Source: Nocardioides sp. dk884 (GTDB taxonomy: Bacteria > Actinomycetota > Actinomycetes > Propionibacteriales > Nocardioidaceae). From it: a DNA stretch of 64,000 bases. The position numbers and the translations under genes were made by a program. The DNA lies in the NCBI RefSeq assembly GCF_009557055.1, contig NZ_CP045649.1:1525501-1589500 (forward strand). The letters run 5' to 3'. Of this stretch, positions 1 to 7,783 are shown piece by piece. Under the pieces are notes generated by a model, which was not told where the DNA came from, ran no database searches, and was given only the letters and a program-made list of their open reading frames with translations. Positions within the stretch are counted from its first letter, which is position 1. Every line of letters begins with the position of its first letter.

Positions 1-1
1 C

Positions 2-562
2 GACGGGGTGCTGCAGGTGCTCGCGCTGGTGCAGCGCCGCGGCGCCGAGCTGGGCGGGGAGGGCGCCGAGCTGGGCCGCCTCGCCGGTGAGCAGGAGGCC
101 GTGCTGCGGCGCCTGATCCGCGCCCAGGACGCGGTCGACCCCGACGCCGCGAGCGCCTCCGGCAGTGCCGACCTGGCCGCCGCGCTCGCCGGGCTCGGCT
201 CCGCCCGGGTCAGCGTCGCCACCCCCGGCACGCCGGTGGAGCTCGCGGCGCACGCGGTCGAGGAGCTGGTCGCGGTGGTGCGCGCCTGTCTGGACAACGT
301 GCGGGTCCACGTCGGTCCCGACGCACCCGCCTGGGTGCTGCTCGAGGCCGTCGGGGACAAGGTCGAGATCTCGGTGCGCGACGAGGGCCCCGGTATCCCC
401 GCGGGCCGGCTCGACCAGGCCGTGGCCCAGGGCCGCCTCGGGGTGAGCCAGTCGATCTGCGGCCGGGTCGCCGACCTCGGCGGCAGCGCCGAGCTCAGCA
501 CCGGCGGCTTCGGCACCGAGTGGGAGATCGTCGTACCCCGGGGCCCTAGGGTCGGCGCATGA
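2..562 (+). CDS. Sensor histidine kinase, C-terminal part (5' end outside window)
   Basis: The first complete codons read D-G-V-L-Q. This fits the end of an H-[DE]-x-x-x-Q phosphoacceptor box of the HisKA_3 (NarL/DesK) class, so the phosphorylated histidine should lie just before base 1. After a dimerisation helix, residues about 90-185 form an HATPase_c domain with an N-box-like segment (RACLDNVRVHV), a G1 box (DEGPGIP) and a glycine-rich lid (GRLGVSQSI). It would autophosphorylate and pass phosphate to the LuxR-type regulator two genes on. The stop codon overlaps the next start as ATGA, so it is translated as part of that operon. The sensor part cannot be seen. The family is clear; the ligand and exact subfamily are unknown. 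Confidence 0.85.
   Translation, partial: DGVLQVLALVQRRGAELGGEGAELGRLAGEQEAVLRRLIRAQDAVDPDAASASGSADLAAALAGLGSARVSVATPGTPVELAAHAVEELVAVVRACLDNVRVHVGPDAPAWVLLEAVGDKVEISVRDEGPGIPAGRLDQAVAQGRLGVSQSICGRVADLGGSAELSTGGFGTEWEIVVPRGPRVGA
547..552 (+). promoter_or_regulatory. Putative leaderless -10 box (TAGGGT) for the gene at 559
   Basis: TAGGGT ends 6 nt before the ATG at 559, the same spacing seen at many other starts in this window. It lies inside the end of the kinase gene, so it would be an internal promoter that uncouples the downstream genes from the kinase. Confidence 0.4.
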
Positions 563-1140
563 CGATCCACTCCACGCATCCCTTCCCCACGGGGGAGGAC
601 CCGGTGCGACGGCTGCGGGGACGCCTCGGCGGCGCGGTGTCGCTGTGGACCACCGGCGCCGGCGCGGACCGCGCCGGGCTCACCGTGACCTCGCTGATGG
701 TCGCCGCCGGCGAGCCCGCCCGGCTGCTCGGCCTGATCGACCCCGACTCCGACCTGGCGGACGCGCTGGCGGATGCCGCTGGCGACTCGGGCGACTCGGG
801 CGACTCGGGCGGCTCGAGCGGCTCGAGCGGCTCGGAGGGGGACGGCGCCCGCTGCGTCGTCCAGCTGCTGTCCTGGCCCGACCGGGGGCTGGCCGACATG
901 TTCGCCGGCACCGCGCCCGCCCCCGGAGGGGTGTTCGGCCAGGCGGAGTTCGAGCAGACCCCGTGGGGCCCGCGGCTGGCGAGCGCGACCACCTGGGCCG
1001 GCGTACGACTGGAGTCGGTGACCTCGCTGGGCTGGTCGGACCTGCTCACCTGCGTGGTCGAGGAGCTGGTCGTGGGGGAGGACCGCGAGCCGCTGGCGCA
1101 CCGCCGCGGGCGCTACCACCGGGCGGCGGCCGATGCCTGA
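559..1140 (+). CDS. Flavin-reductase-like (FMN-binding split barrel) protein
   Basis: The 193-residue product resembles the flavin reductase / FMN-binding split-barrel family: a start helix (VRRLRGRLGGAVSLWTTG), then a T-V-T-S segment that normally contacts FMN (RAGLTVTSLMVAAGEP), then an LLGLIDPDSDLADAL strand-helix. The fold is interrupted at about residues 74-95 by a Gly/Ser/Asp linker encoded by a tandem 9-bp repeat. Small proteins of this type commonly accompany histidine kinase/LuxR pairs in Nocardioides-like genomes; a role in redox or flavin sensing is inference. The ATG overlaps the kinase stop, and its own stop overlaps the regulator start by 8 nt. Enzymatic activity is not demonstrable from sequence. 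Confidence 0.65.
   Translation: MTIHSTHPFPTGEDPVRRLRGRLGGAVSLWTTGAGADRAGLTVTSLMVAAGEPARLLGLIDPDSDLADALADAAGDSGDSGDSGGSSGSSGSEGDGARCVVQLLSWPDRGLADMFAGTAPAPGGVFGQAEFEQTPWGPRLASATTWAGVRLESVTSLGWSDLLTCVVEELVVGEDREPLAHRRGRYHRAAADA
781..834 (+). repeat. In-frame 9-bp tandem repeat (six units)
   Basis: Three identical GGCGACTCG units are followed by three related units (GGCGGCTCG, then AGCGGCTCG twice). They encode repeating Gly-Asp-Ser and then Gly/Ser-Gly-Ser tripeptides. Because the unit is 9 bp, copy-number slippage would lengthen or shorten the linker without a frameshift. Confidence 0.9.
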
Positions 1141-1843
1141 GGCTCCCCTCCCCGCGCCCTCCCCGGCTCCCCTCGCTGCCGCGGGCACCGAGGCGGCGCC
1201 GGTGCGCGTGATGGTGGTCGATGACCACCCGATGTGGCGCGACGCGGTCGAGCGCGACCTGGCCGCGGCCGGCTTCGACGTGGTCGGGGTGGCCGCCGAC
1301 GGACGCCAGGCGCTGGCCCGGTTCCCCGCCTGCCGGCCCCAGGTCCTGGTGCTCGACCTGCAGATCCCCGAGCCCAACGGCGTCGCGGTCACCGCGGAGG
1401 TGCTGCGCCACGACCCCTCGGCGCGGGTGCTGATCCTCTCCGCCTCCGGCGAGCAGGGCGACGTCCTCGAGGCGGTCAAGGCCGGCGCCACCGGCTACCT
1501 GGTGAAGTCCGCGTCGCGCGAGGAGCTCATCGACGCCGTACGACGGGTGGCGGCGGGCGACACGGTGTTCACCGCCGGGCTCGCCGGTCTGGTGCTGGGG
1601 GAGTATCGCCGCATCGCCGAGCCGGGCGCCGACGACCCGGGGCACCCGGAGCTCACCGAGCGCGAGACCGAGGTGCTGAAGATGGTCGCCAAGGGGATGA
1701 GCTACAAGCAGATCGCGGAGCGGCTGGTGCTCTCCCACCGCACCGTGCAGAACCACGTGCAGAACACGCTGCGCAAGCTGCAGATGCACAACCGCGTCGA
1801 GCTCACCCGCTGGGCGATCGAGCAGGGCCTCGACGGTGACTGA
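1133..1843 (+). CDS. LuxR/NarL-family response regulator
   Basis: This 236-residue two-domain regulator has a receiver domain at about residues 24-145. It shows the acidic pair (VVDDHPMW), the phosphoacceptor aspartate in VLVLDLQIPEPNG, a conserved Ser/Thr (LILSASGEQ) and the lysine in GYLVKSAS. A GerE/LuxR helix-turn-helix lies near residues 170-232 (LTERETEVLKMVAKG, then IAERLVLSHRTVQNH). About 20 Pro/Ala-rich residues precede the receiver. It is the natural partner of the kinase two genes upstream. It overlaps both neighbours by 8 nt, which implies translational coupling. Target genes are unknown. Confidence 0.93.
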   Translation: MPEAPLPAPSPAPLAAAGTEAAPVRVMVVDDHPMWRDAVERDLAAAGFDVVGVAADGRQALARFPACRPQVLVLDLQIPEPNGVAVTAEVLRHDPSARVLILSASGEQGDVLEAVKAGATGYLVKSASREELIDAVRRVAAGDTVFTAGLAGLVLGEYRRIAEPGADDPGHPELTERETEVLKMVAKGMSYKQIAERLVLSHRTVQNHVQNTLRKLQMHNRVELTRWAIEQGLDGD

Positions 1844-2735
1844 CGACGCGCAGCTGCTGGAGATCGCCGACGAGCTCTACGCGTTGGCGCTCGCGGACTT
1901 CACCCCCGCGCGAGACGCCCGGGCCAAGCAGCTGCGCGGCACCGACGAGGCCGCCCCGGTGCGCAAGCTGCGCAAGCCGTCCACCGCGGCCTGGGTGGTC
2001 AACCAGCTGGTGCGCGGCGAGGCCGAGCAGGTCGAGCAGGTGCTCTCCCTCGGCGCGGCGCTGCGCGAGGCCCAGGAGTCGATGGACGGCGAGGAGCTGC
2101 GCGCCCTGACCAAGCAGCGCCGCCAGCTCACCGCCGCCGTCACCACCCGGGCGCGGGCCGTCGCCCGCGAGCGCGGGATGAAGGTCACCGAGGCAGTCGC
2201 CGGGCAGGTCGAGGCCACCCTGACCGCCGCGATGCTGGACCCCGAGTGCGCCCGCGCCGTGCGCAGCGGCCTGCTGGTCGCCCCGCTCGCGGCCACCGGG
2301 GTGGACCCGGTCGACCTCGCCGACGCGGTCGCGCTGCCCGGTGCGCTGGGCTTCACCGCGACCGCCCGCCCCGCGGACGCCCCGCCCGAGGCCCGCCCGG
2401 GACTGCACGTCGTACCGGACCCGGAGGCGGACGCCAAGGCGCTCGCGGCCGCCGAGGGTGCGCTCGCCGCGGCCGAGCAGGAGGTCCAGGACGCCGAGCG
2501 CGACCGGGACGAGGCCGCCGGTGAGGTCAAGGACCTCGAGGCCCGGGCCCTGCAGCTGCAGTCCGAGATCGACGAGCTGCGCCGGCGCCTCGCCGAGCTG
2601 GAGGCCGCCGTGGAGGAGGCTGACGACGAGCTCAGCGACGCCGAGCAGGTGCGCGAGGAGACCGAGGCCAGCCTCACCGCTGCCCGGCGTACCCGTGACG
2701 AGGCCGCGGCCGCCCTGGAGCGGCTGCAAGACTGA
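1836..2735 (+). CDS. Coiled-coil protein of unknown function
   Basis: The 299-residue protein is not assigned to a characterised family. The N-terminal half is helical and basic (KQLRGTDEAAPVRKLRKP, then STAAWVVNQLVRGE), with a segment rich in R and K near residues 90-115. From about residue 200 to the end it is a continuous Ala/Glu/Arg-rich coiled coil with heptad-like leucines. The GTG start overlaps the response-regulator stop by 8 nt, so it belongs to the same operon. No signal peptide or membrane segment is visible. The shape suggests a cytoplasmic structural or nucleic-acid-associated protein, which is inference only. Confidence 0.7.
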   Translation: MTDDAQLLEIADELYALALADFTPARDARAKQLRGTDEAAPVRKLRKPSTAAWVVNQLVRGEAEQVEQVLSLGAALREAQESMDGEELRALTKQRRQLTAAVTTRARAVARERGMKVTEAVAGQVEATLTAAMLDPECARAVRSGLLVAPLAATGVDPVDLADAVALPGALGFTATARPADAPPEARPGLHVVPDPEADAKALAAAEGALAAAEQEVQDAERDRDEAAGEVKDLEARALQLQSEIDELRRRLAELEAAVEEADDELSDAEQVREETEASLTAARRTRDEAAAALERLQD

Positions 2736-2765
2736 GCCGGCGTCGGGTCGAGCCGAGGAGGCGCC

Positions 2766-3383
2766 GTGAAGACCGACTTCAAGAAGACCCTGGACTCCTA
2801 CCGCGCGCGGGTCGCTGAGCTCCGCGTGCTCGAGGTGCCGCCGCTGCAGTACCTCATGGTCGACGGGCACGGCGACCCGAACACCGCCGTCGAGTACGCC
2901 GACGCAATCGCCGCGCTCTACCCGGTCGCCTACGCCCTGAAGTTCCTCAGCAGGCGCGAGCTGGACCGCGACTACGTGGTCCCTCCGCTCGAGGCGCTGT
3001 GGTGGGCCGAGGACCACGCCCTCTTCACCTCGGCACGGGACAAGTCGCGCTGGGACTGGACGGCGATGATCCTGACGCCGGACTGGATCACCGCCGAGCA
3101 GGTCGCGGGCGCCGTCGCCGGCGCCGCCGCGAAGACCGACCCCTCACCCGCCCTCGATCGGCTGCGCCTGGAGACCCTCGCGGAGGGTCGCTGCGTCCAG
3201 ACCCTGCACGTCGGGCCGTACGACGCCGAGGCCGCCGTCCTCGCCAACCTGCACGAGCGCTTCCTGCCGGCCACTGGTCTGCGGCCCCGCGGCAAGCACC
3301 ACGAGATCTACCTCAGCGACCCGCGCCGGGTCGACCCCGCGAGGCTCCGCACGATCCTGCGTCAGCCGGTCGAGGCGGTGTAG
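2766..3383 (+). CDS. GyrI-like small-molecule-binding domain protein
   Basis: The 205-residue product matches the GyrI-like/SOUL-type effector-binding proteins that stand alone without a DNA-binding domain. Typical features are the opening K-K-x-L-x-x-Y region, the strand LQYLMVDGHGDPN, the central WWAEDHALF segment, and the C-terminal CVQTLHVGPYDAEAAVL strand-helix followed by KHHEIYLSDPRR. The GTG start is preceded by a strong GAGGAGG site. It follows the coiled-coil gene by 30 nt. Relatives bind or hydrolyse small hydrophobic or cationic compounds; the ligand here is unknown. Confidence 0.85.
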   Translation: MKTDFKKTLDSYRARVAELRVLEVPPLQYLMVDGHGDPNTAVEYADAIAALYPVAYALKFLSRRELDRDYVVPPLEALWWAEDHALFTSARDKSRWDWTAMILTPDWITAEQVAGAVAGAAAKTDPSPALDRLRLETLAEGRCVQTLHVGPYDAEAAVLANLHERFLPATGLRPRGKHHEIYLSDPRRVDPARLRTILRQPVEAV

Positions 3384-3501
3384 CGGGCGTCCACGTGTCG
3401 GGCGTGAGGGTAGAGACGTCGCGGTCCTGGGTAGACCCGCTCCGAGACGAGCGCCAGGCACCGAGCCGCCGGGCGCCACCGACCCCGCGAAACGAGAGTC
3501 C

Positions 3502-4107
3502 GTGTCCGAGCAGCCCCCGACGCACCAGCCCCACCCGCAGCAGCCGCACGAACCGCAGCCCAACCCGCAGCCGCCCTACCCGCAGCCGCCGTACGGGCAG
3601 TCGCCGTACCCGCAACCGCCGTACGCGCAGCAGCCGCCACCCAACTACTACGTCGCGCCGCGAAAGAGCCACGCGCTGCGCAACGTGCTGCTGATCCTTC
3701 TCGGGGTCGCCATCCTGTTCGTCGGCGGGTGCGCGGTCATGGTCGGGGCCTTCTTCAACGAGGTGGGCAAGAACCTCGACGACTTCTCCAAGGACGAGCC
3801 GGTGACGGTGACCGAGGGCGAGGCGTTCGAGCGGGACGGCTTCGAGGCAAAGCGGGGCTGGAAGCTCGCGGCGGCGGACTTCGGCGACCTGACCGTCAAG
3901 GGCCTCGAGGTCACGCTCAAGGAGGACGAGGACACCAACGGGCGGACCGCCTCGTTCACGTTCCGCCTCTACGACGGCACGCGGGTCGCCGCCGAGATCG
4001 ACTGCACCTCCAACGAGATGCAGCCGGGGGAGTCCTCGGAGATGGACTGCCGGTCCTTCGACCCCGACGTCACCTACGACACCATCAAGGTCGCCTCCAT
4101 GTGGTGA
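3502..4107 (+). CDS. Membrane-anchored protein with Pro/Gln/Tyr-rich N-terminus and FxLYD-like domain
   Basis: The 201-residue protein starts with about 45 cytoplasmic residues rich in Pro, Gln and Tyr (repeats of PQPPY and PYPQ), then one membrane segment at about residues 60-80 (VLLILLGVAILFVGGCAVMV), then an extracellular domain with the pattern of FxLYD-type beta-sandwich proteins (GDLTVKGLEVTLKEDED, then ASFTFRLYDGTRV). The tail ends with a paired-cysteine motif (CTSNEM, then MDCRSF). Proline-rich cytoplasmic tails before one membrane helix are common in actinobacterial envelope proteins. It ends 21 nt before the beta-lactamase gene. Function unknown. Confidence 0.75.
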   Translation: MSEQPPTHQPHPQQPHEPQPNPQPPYPQPPYGQSPYPQPPYAQQPPPNYYVAPRKSHALRNVLLILLGVAILFVGGCAVMVGAFFNEVGKNLDDFSKDEPVTVTEGEAFERDGFEAKRGWKLAAADFGDLTVKGLEVTLKEDEDTNGRTASFTFRLYDGTRVAAEIDCTSNEMQPGESSEMDCRSFDPDVTYDTIKVASMW

Positions 4108-4128
4108 GCTCGCACGGTCAGCGATGAT

Positions 4129-5076
4129 GTGCCGGTGCCTCCCTCCCGCAGGTCCCTGTCGTCTCGCCTTGCCGCCTCCGCGTTGCTCCTCGCAGTCACC
4201 GCGGCCTGTGCCCCGTCCGAGCAGGGGTCGGCGGGGAACACCCCGCCCGGCCCGCGCTCGTCGACCACCCCGGCGGACGTCGCTTCGGATGAGGCCTTCG
4301 TCGCCCTGGAGAAGCGCTACGACGCCCGGCTGGGCGTCTTCGCGATCGACACCCACACCGGTGAGACCCTCGCGCACCGCGCCGACGAGCGCTTCGCCTA
4401 CGCCTCGACGTACAAGGCACTGGCCGCAGCCGCGGTGCTCGCGCGCACGGAGGCACGGCGCTGGGAGGAGGTCGTGACCTACGGTGCCGACGACCTGGTC
4501 ACCTATTCGCCGGTGACCGAGCAGCACGTGGGGACCGGGCTGTCCCTGCGGCGCATCGCCGAGGCGGCGGTCCGCGAGAGCGACAACACCGCCGGCAACC
4601 TGCTGCTCGACGAGCTCGGTGGCCCCGCGGGTCTCCAACGGGCGCTGCGTGGGCTGGGTGACGACGTCACGGTCGTCGCGCGCCGCGAGACCGCGCTCAA
4701 CGACACCTCGCCCGGGGACCGGCGCGACACCAGCACCCCGCGAGCCTTCGCGCAGGTCCTGCAGCGCTATGCGGTGGGCGACGCGCTGCGCCCGCCCGCG
4801 CGGCGCACCCTGCTGCGCTGGATGCGCGGCAACGCCACCGGGGACACCCTGGTGCGCGCCGGTGTCCCCGACGGGTGGCGGGTCGCGGACAAGTCCGGCG
4901 CCGCGGCGTACGGCACCCGCAACGACATCGCCGTCATCGAGGTGCCCGGGCGCGACCCGGTCGTGATGGTGGTCTTCTCCGACCGGAGCACGGCCGATGC
5001 CGAGTACGACGACGCGCTGGTCGCCGAGGCGGCCCGGGTGGCGCTGGGGGACCTGGTCCCTATGTCCGCCGGGTGA
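4129..5076 (+). CDS. Class A beta-lactamase, predicted lipoprotein
   Basis: The 315-residue product is a serine beta-lactamase of Ambler class A. It has a signal peptide with a lipobox (LLAVTAAC), so the mature enzyme should be lipid-anchored outside the membrane. The active-site motifs are all present: S-x-x-K as STYK, S-D-N in [12 protein letters not shown]-x-x-L-N in [13 protein letters not shown], and K-S-G in [14 protein letters not shown]. It would hydrolyse beta-lactams through an acyl-enzyme. GTG at 4129 is chosen because it leads straight into the signal peptide; a GTG two codons later is possible. The 3' end overlaps the convergent HNH gene by 17 bp. No adjacent BlaI/BlaR regulator is present. 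Confidence 0.93.
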   Translation: MPVPPSRRSLSSRLAASALLLAVTAACAPSEQGSAGNTPPGPRSSTTPADVASDEAFVALEKRYDARLGVFAIDTHTGETLAHRADERFAYASTYKALAAAAVLARTEARRWEEVVTYGADDLVTYSPVTEQHVGTGLSLRRIAEAAVRESDNTAGNLLLDELGGPAGLQRALRGLGDDVTVVARRETALNDTSPGDRRDTSTPRAFAQVLQRYAVGDALRPPARRTLLRWMRGNATGDTLVRAGVPDGWRVADKSGAAAYGTRNDIAVIEVPGRDPVVMVVFSDRSTADAEYDDALVAEAARVALGDLVPMSAG

Positions 5077-6319
5077 ATCTGATATCGCCGTTCGGCATGC
5101 GTTGGTGCAGATAACGGTCGTCGTGGATCAGATGATGGTGGTGGCCACACAGAAGAATGCCTTTGTCGAGATCGGTCTTCCCGCCTGCTGACCACGGATC
5201 CACATGATGTGCCTCGCACCAGGTCGAGGGAATGGTGCAGCCGTCGGCGCGGCATTCCCGATCTCGAATTGCCAAGGCCTTTCTCTGCCCCGGGCTGAAG
5301 AGCCGGTTTGCGCGACCGAGGTCGAGCGGCACCGAAGGCGTGCCGAGGACTGCGGGGACGAGATTGGCCGTGCAGGCCAGGCGCCGGGCCTCGCCGGCGG
5401 TGATCCGGGAACCGTCCGCGAGTGTCGCGGAGCCGAGGCCGTCGACCAGGGCCGCCAGGTCCATGGTGATCACCAGCGTGGTCGCGTCGCCGCCGTGCAG
5501 CGGCAGCCGCGACGGGTCGATGGCCTCGAGCAACGAGCAGAACGCCTCGCCCAACCGCCGCTCGTAGGGCACCCGCCGTCCGTCCGCAGCAGGCTCATCC
5601 GCCGCCCGCCGGGGGTTGGTGAACGACTCCAGCATCGTGCTCAGCCGCAGCGCCACCGACTCCGGGACCTGAGCCCGGATGATCGCCGAGCCGTCGCCGA
5701 CGTGCCGCACGCCCAGCGTCGTACGCCGCCGGGCGCGGCGCTCCGCGGCGCGCAGCTGCTCCTCCTCGACCTGCTCGGCCCACTCGGGTGCGACCACCTC
5801 CAGCAGCCGCTCGGCCAGCCGGCCCAGCTCGCGCGGCCCGAAGTCGGCGGCCTGCTCGACCAGGTAGGTCTCCGCACGGGCCAGCATCGCCGACCACTCA
5901 TCCGCGGTGGCCTCGACCAGCGAGAACGCGTCGGTCAGGTCGTCGAGCGCGGCGACGATGACGTGCCCCTGGTCGAGGCTGACGTGTCCGCCCGCAAGCG
6001 CGGTCCCGACGCGGTGCCAACGTCGCTCGCACGCCACCCCGAGCCGCTGCAACCGCCGCGCGTTCGGCCCGGCGGTGTGGGTGCGGTGCGCGACCCACGC
6101 GGCTACGTCGCGGCACCCGTCGGCGTCGGCCACGTCATCCGCGCAGGCGATCACCCGCGCGTGCATCGCCTGCGCGCGTGAGGCCAGATGGGCGGTCATC
6201 CGCAACGCCTGGCGCTTCTCCGAGACCGACAGGAATGTCGGATCGCGGTCAGCGATCTTGTCAAGAAATGCCTCCGCGCACCCCACGTCGGCGAGGTAGG
6301 GATGAGCCGTGTCGGCCAT
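5060..6319 (-). CDS. DUF222 / HNH endonuclease domain protein (13E12 repeat family)
   Basis: This 419-residue protein has the DUF222 domain of REP13E12 proteins followed by a C-terminal HNH nuclease motif ([21 protein letters not shown], with the downstream [11 protein letters not shown]). Both the zinc-ligand cysteines and the catalytic histidines are visible. Start chosen at 6319 (MADTAHPYL) because GGGAGG lies 7 nt upstream; an ATG seven codons earlier lacks such a site. Three 10-bp direct repeats containing CGAAC half-sites precede a TAGACT box upstream. A second family member is at 60394-61707. In mycobacteria some relatives are damage-inducible; the biological substrate is unknown. Confidence 0.9.
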   Translation of the reverse strand: MADTAHPYLADVGCAEAFLDKIADRDPTFLSVSEKRQALRMTAHLASRAQAMHARVIACADDVADADGCRDVAAWVAHRTHTAGPNARRLQRLGVACERRWHRVGTALAGGHVSLDQGHVIVAALDDLTDAFSLVEATADEWSAMLARAETYLVEQAADFGPRELGRLAERLLEVVAPEWAEQVEEEQLRAAERRARRRTTLGVRHVGDGSAIIRAQVPESVALRLSTMLESFTNPRRAADEPAADGRRVPYERRLGEAFCSLLEAIDPSRLPLHGGDATTLVITMDLAALVDGLGSATLADGSRITAGEARRLACTANLVPAVLGTPSVPLDLGRANRLFSPGQRKALAIRDRECRADGCTIPSTWCEAHHVDPWSAGGKTDLDKGILLCGHHHHLIHDDRYLHQRMPNGDIRFTRRT

Positions 6320-6366
6320 CGTCGCCTCCCGAGAGAACATGGTGGAGAAGTAATTCCGTAGGGCTC

Positions 6367-6372
6367 AGTCTA
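6367..6372 (-). promoter_or_regulatory. Putative -10 box (TAGACT) for the HNH gene at 5060-6319
   Basis: On the minus strand TAGACT lies immediately downstream of three phased 10-bp repeats and about 50 nt before the ATG at 6319. This is consistent with a leadered transcript using the GGGAGG ribosome-binding site. Confidence 0.4.
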
Positions 6373-6377
6373 CCGGC

Positions 6378-6407
6378 GTTCGAAAGTGTTCGAAAGTGTT
6401 CGAAAGG
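6378..6407. repeat. Three phased 10-bp direct repeats upstream of HNH gene (possible operator)
   Basis: GTTCGAAAGT is repeated three times with no spacer (the last unit ends in GG). Each unit presents the TTCGAA core on the same DNA face. The position just upstream of the likely -10 box suggests a cooperative regulator site. The units contain CGAAC half-sites, but their arrangement is not a standard SOS box. Confidence 0.75.
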
Positions 6408-6544
6408 CCGCGAAAGGTAAAGACTGAATCTGTGGAAAACTGCGGCTGTTCGTCAGCCGGCCCGGCACCGCAGGGCATCGGTGGGGCGGAGGGCAATTTC
6501 GAGGGGGGCAGGCGATCGAGACCTGCCACGCCGCCGCCGCGGCG

Positions 6545-6550
6545 TACCCT
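6545..6550 (+). promoter_or_regulatory. Leaderless -10 box (TACCCT) for the hydrolase gene
   Basis: TACCCT is followed by 6 nt and the ATG at 6557, with no purine-rich ribosome-binding site in between. The mRNA probably starts at or next to the start codon. Confidence 0.55.
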
Positions 6551-6556
6551 CCCGCC

Positions 6557-7435
6557 ATGGCCGACCTCGAGGTGCCCGTCGGTGACCGGGTGGTCATGGT
6601 GCGCGACGGCGGTGACCCGCACGGCGTACCCGTCGTGCACTTCCACGGCACACCGGGCTCGCGGCTGGAGGCAGGGTCGGGCGCCGAGGTCGGCCGGCGC
6701 ATGGGCGCGCGGGTGATCGGTTTCGACAGGCCCGGGTACGGCGGGTCCGATCCGGCGCCGACCAGCCTGCGGCTCGTGGCCCGGGACGTCGAGGCGATTG
6801 CCGACCGACTCGGGTTGGAGCGGTTCGCGTGCCTGGGCTGGTCGGGCGGCGGACCCTTCGCCCTGGCGGCGGCGGCGGTGCTCGGCGAGCGGGTCACGCG
6901 CGTCGGGGTGTCGGGCGGGCCCGGTCCGGTGTCGGACGTGCCGGGGGCGCGGGACGCCCTCGACGCCAACGACCTGCAGGCGCTCGCGTACCTCCCGGAC
7001 GCGCCCGACCGCGCGGCAGAGCAGTTCCGCGCCGGGAACGCCGAGCTGCTCGACGCCATGATGTCGGTGCGCGAGGACGCGGCGGCCCCGTGGATCGACT
7101 GGCAGTGGGCCGCGAGCGACCCGGACGTGGTCGCCGACGCGGGTGCGCGGCAGGCGCTGTTCGCCTCCTTCCGTGAGGCCCTGCGCCAAGGGCCGATGGG
7201 CATCGCCTGGGACAACGTCGCCTTCGTCGGGCCGTGGGGGATCCGGCTGGAGGACGTCGCCTGCCCGGTCCACCTCTGGTACGGCGACCGTGACGCGATG
7301 GTCGCGCCGGCGCATGGCGAGTGGCTGGCCGAGCACCTGCCGCACGCCGAGCTCGTGCGCTACCCAGGGGAGGGGCACCTGCTGCCACTGCGGCACTGGG
7401 AGCAGATGCTGGGCGTCCTGGTCCGTCCCGTCTGA
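6557..7435 (+). CDS. Alpha/beta hydrolase
   Basis: The 292-residue enzyme has an alpha/beta-hydrolase fold: oxyanion-loop motif HFHGTPGSRLE, nucleophile elbow GWSGGGPFALA (Ser in G-x-S-x-G), acid residue in LWYGDRDAMV, and catalytic histidine in GEGHLLPL. The HGTPGSR motif is common in actinobacterial hydrolases related to proline iminopeptidase and haloalkane-dehalogenase-like enzymes. The substrate cannot be read from sequence. No signal peptide is seen. It is transcribed alone, between the divergent HNH gene and the convergent DUF1059 gene. Confidence 0.88.
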   Translation: MADLEVPVGDRVVMVRDGGDPHGVPVVHFHGTPGSRLEAGSGAEVGRRMGARVIGFDRPGYGGSDPAPTSLRLVARDVEAIADRLGLERFACLGWSGGGPFALAAAAVLGERVTRVGVSGGPGPVSDVPGARDALDANDLQALAYLPDAPDRAAEQFRAGNAELLDAMMSVREDAAAPWIDWQWAASDPDVVADAGARQALFASFREALRQGPMGIAWDNVAFVGPWGIRLEDVACPVHLWYGDRDAMVAPAHGEWLAEHLPHAELVRYPGEGHLLPLRHWEQMLGVLVRPV

Positions 7436-7462
7436 TCCGGCGGCGCGGGGGAGAGGGCTCGC

Positions 7463-7699
7463 TCAGTCCTCCGGCAGCGCGGCGAACGCGCGCTGGGTGT
7501 CGCGGTACCAGCCCAGCGACTTCTTCGGGTGGCGCCAACGGCCCTTCATCGCGTCGCGGGCCTCCTGATGGGTGGCGTCGCCGGCCTTCTCCGCCTCCTT
7601 GAGATGGCGGTCCTGGGCGTTGATCACGTCGTCGGCGCTCTCGCCGCGGTGGGCGAGGTCGCACGGGCCGCCGAGGGCCCGGCAGGTCATGGTCTTCAT
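7463..7699 (-). CDS. DUF1059 family small protein
   Basis: The 78-residue product starts MKTMTCRALGGPCDLAHRG and closes with WYRDTQRAFAALPED, the pattern of DUF1059 proteins. It carries two conserved cysteines (TMTCR and GGPCD) and the D-R-H-L-K-E helix. Start at 7699 is chosen because family members begin MKTMTCR; an ATG four codons upstream is less likely. Function is uncharacterised; the two cysteines suggest metal or redox chemistry. It converges with the hydrolase gene. Confidence 0.8.
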   Translation of the reverse strand: MKTMTCRALGGPCDLAHRGESADDVINAQDRHLKEAEKAGDATHQEARDAMKGRWRHPKKSLGWYRDTQRAFAALPED

Positions 7700-7783
7700 G
7701 TCGTCTCCCAATGGGTCGAGTGGGTGGTCCTGTGCTGATGACGAGCCGCAGCGCTCAGGTGTGACCCGCGGGGGACCGATGGT

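Noticed and set aside
546..1049. 167-codon minus-strand frame opposite the flavin-reductase-like gene
   Set aside because: Repetitive Pro/Glu/Ser content mirrors the tandem repeat on the other strand; no start signal.
1803..3017. 404-codon minus-strand frame opposite the coiled-coil and GyrI-like genes
   Set aside because: Shadow of high-GC coding sequence; composition is Gly/Leu/Arg-rich without motifs, and the plus-strand genes are supported by overlaps and a ribosome-binding site.
6378..6407. LexA/SOS box at the TTCGAA repeats
   Set aside because: The spacing is CGAAC-N3-TTCG in direct repeats, not the palindromic CGAAC-N4-GTTCG.
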